The translations under genes were made by a program, and so were the position numbers. DNA of 64,000 nt from Adiantum capillus-veneris (lineage: Eukaryota; Streptophyta; Polypodiopsida; Polypodiales; Pteridaceae), in contig CM043942.1 in NCBI GenBank assembly GCA_014529385.2, forward strand, positions 111,942,141-112,006,140. Reading direction: 5' to 3'. The notes under the pieces were generated by a model. The model was not told the origin of the DNA. It saw nothing but the letters and a program-made list of their open reading frames with translations, and did no database searches. Shown in pieces: positions 62,958-64,000 of this stretch (positions within the stretch are counted from its first letter, which is position 1; every line of letters begins with the position of its first letter).

Positions 62958-63995
62958 ATGGAGAGCCAACGCCAAATGTCTGGATATCCTCTTTTCTTTG
63001 GAGAGTCTGGAGAGGATGCAGAATTATTTTTAGCAAATTTCAAGATGTCTTGCCGTATCAAGAGGATAGTAACCGATCAAGAACGTGTAGAAATGTTTGA
63101 GGTGGTCCTTAGGAAAGATGCTAGTACTTGGTTTGACTCTTGGCCTGAGGAAGTTAAGGGGAATTACACAGAAGTTTTGAATCATTTTAAGAGATACTTC
63201 TTTGATCCCCAAAACACTCAAAAACTATGGCAAGACATTGTTTCTCATAAGCAAAAAGACTTAGATGACTACTACTTGTACAAGCAAGAGTTTCTACGTC
63301 CTTGGGCTCTATGGATACGAAATGTTGCTAACCCTGGTGATGGTGCAGAATTTTTAAAGAAGGAGAGGTTCATAGCCGGACTCTTTCCTGACCTTAAGGT
63401 AAAAGTTGAGGCGGGTGCACCTGCTACTTTTGATGCAGCGGAAACTAGGGCTGCTGAGAAGTATAGGAAACTCAAGTGCTTAAGGGGAGAGGTTCCAATA
63501 GAAGTTCTTAGACCCAAAGGTAAGTCACAAGCATCAACATCTAGGGAGCTTCCTGAGGTAACGGCGGAAGTAATTGAGAAGTTAAACGAATCTTTAAGCA
63601 GCCTGTCAATTCACCTTGCACAAGCTGTAGGTCCAAAGGGACAAGCAAAGAAGTCTGAAGAGCGAGATCCACGACCTAGGAGAGTCTTGCAATGTTGGAA
63701 TTGCGGAGAGTCTGGACATGGGATGTATAATTGTCCTTGGCCCCGTGGGGAGCCAGGGAGACCTAACTTGAATTACCTAGTGATGAATGCAGGTGAAGGA
63801 ACTGGTCAACAACCAAGGCTTCTACAAAGGCCAAATGGACCAAGACCACCTCCACAAGGGGTAGAAGGAGTTCCACCTTTGCCAGATCCAAATGTGCATG
63901 TGGTAGAGGTGACAAATTCAAATGAGGTTGACATGGAAGCCAATGGAATTAAGCGTGGCCGAGGAAAAGGTAAAGAGAAAGAAGGAGTCACATAA
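62958..63995 (+). CDS. Gag of C2
   Basis: 345 codons from ATG 62958 (MESQRQMSGYPLFFGESGED). Gag domain with MFEVVLRKDASTWFDSWPEE, FLKKERFIAGLFPDLKVKVE and TFDAAETRAAEKYRKLK, then an intact zinc knuckle CWNCGESGHGMYNC at residues 246-259, a Pro-rich linker and a basic KRGRGKGKEKE end before TAA 63993. In B the same region reads on into protease in one frame, so this stop may be a mutation or a real gag end; the continuation is outside the window. It packages element RNA; clearly homologous to B gag and more distantly to C1 gag. Confidence 0.85.
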   Translation: MESQRQMSGYPLFFGESGEDAELFLANFKMSCRIKRIVTDQERVEMFEVVLRKDASTWFDSWPEEVKGNYTEVLNHFKRYFFDPQNTQKLWQDIVSHKQKDLDDYYLYKQEFLRPWALWIRNVANPGDGAEFLKKERFIAGLFPDLKVKVEAGAPATFDAAETRAAEKYRKLKCLRGEVPIEVLRPKGKSQASTSRELPEVTAEVIEKLNESLSSLSIHLAQAVGPKGQAKKSEERDPRPRRVLQCWNCGESGHGMYNCPWPRGEPGRPNLNYLVMNAGEGTGQQPRLLQRPNGPRPPPQGVEGVPPLPDPNVHVVEVTNSNEVDMEANGIKRGRGKGKEKEGVT

Positions 63996-64000
63996 CAGAG

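Larger units (their letters stand above)
58609..64000 (+). mobile_element. Ty3/gypsy retrotransposon C2 with multi-ORF leader (runs off the window)
   Basis: 5' LTR 58609-61318, PBS 61322-61337, four leader ORFs (alpha1, alpha2, beta1, beta2) and gag (62958-63995). The right part is outside the window, so pol presence is unknown. Related to C1 by LTR, PBS and leader start. Inserted into repeat E copy 2. Confidence 0.85.

Noticed and set aside
1-64000. tRNA genes, rRNA, CRISPR arrays, organelle or bacterial operons
   Set aside because: None was recognised by eye. The Met-type PBS at 21990 is a primer site, not a tRNA gene; covariance-model scanning would be needed to exclude degenerate tRNAs.

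Overview
This window looks like repeat-dominated nuclear DNA of a land plant. Nearly everything recognisable is an LTR retrotransposon or a fragment of one. The coding parts are plant-type Ty3/gypsy with two consecutive RNase H-like domains, as in the Tat lineage. There are long non-coding stretches, CT/GA microsatellites inside LTRs, nested insertions and stop codons that fit C-to-T decay. A seed-free plant or a large-genome seed plant is possible, but the sequence does not settle the species. No rRNA, tRNA, CRISPR or bacterial operon was recognised. The element families are named A to I here for convenience.

Layout: 0.9-6.2 kb holds LTR fragments (G), a gag relic, and a minus-strand gag-only element (H) with both LTRs and a PBS. 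At 8.2-12.2 kb there is a decayed minus-strand gag-NC-PR element (I), split by a 1.3 kb DNA transposon (T1). At 12.5-18.6 kb lies minus-strand element A1 (5' LTR, PBS, leader ORF, gag-PR, RT, two RNase H domains; 3' end lost). At 18.6-22.2 kb there is a mostly non-coding LTR element (D1) with a Met-type PBS. At 22.2-25.6 kb are LTR-like repeats F1 and G2. At 25.9-31.8 kb is C1, with one intact 729-codon gag-fusion ORF and no pol. At 31.8-46.2 kb is plus-strand element B, decayed but nearly complete, with minus-strand element A2 (34.07-39.78 kb) inserted in its gag. A2 has nearly identical 1155-bp LTRs and keeps only a leader ORF plus gag-PR. At 46.2-46.6 kb is a very divergent histone H3-like ORF abutting the B LTR. 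At 47.1-49.4 kb is repeat F2 carrying transposon T2. At 50.2-52.9 kb is D2, followed by a 942-bp tandem array to 56.1 kb. At 56.2-58.6 kb are two direct copies of LTR-like repeat E, the second interrupted by element C2, which runs off the right edge.

The most novel signal is a family of small proteins encoded between the PBS and gag. A ~70-residue family (alpha, two subtypes) occurs in A1, A2, B and C2, with a vestige in C1. C2 also carries two mutually homologous larger ORFs (beta1 and beta2), giving PBS-alpha1-alpha2-beta1-beta2-gag. B has the reverse order alpha2-alpha1-gag, and A has alpha2-gag. Conservation across families whose DNA is otherwise diverged suggests selected leader-encoded accessory proteins. 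I recognise no known family for alpha or beta. Elements A, B, C and H also share an unusual PBS (TGG[T/C][G/A]CCCCCAC), so they probably share a primer and form one superfamily with autonomous and gag-only members.
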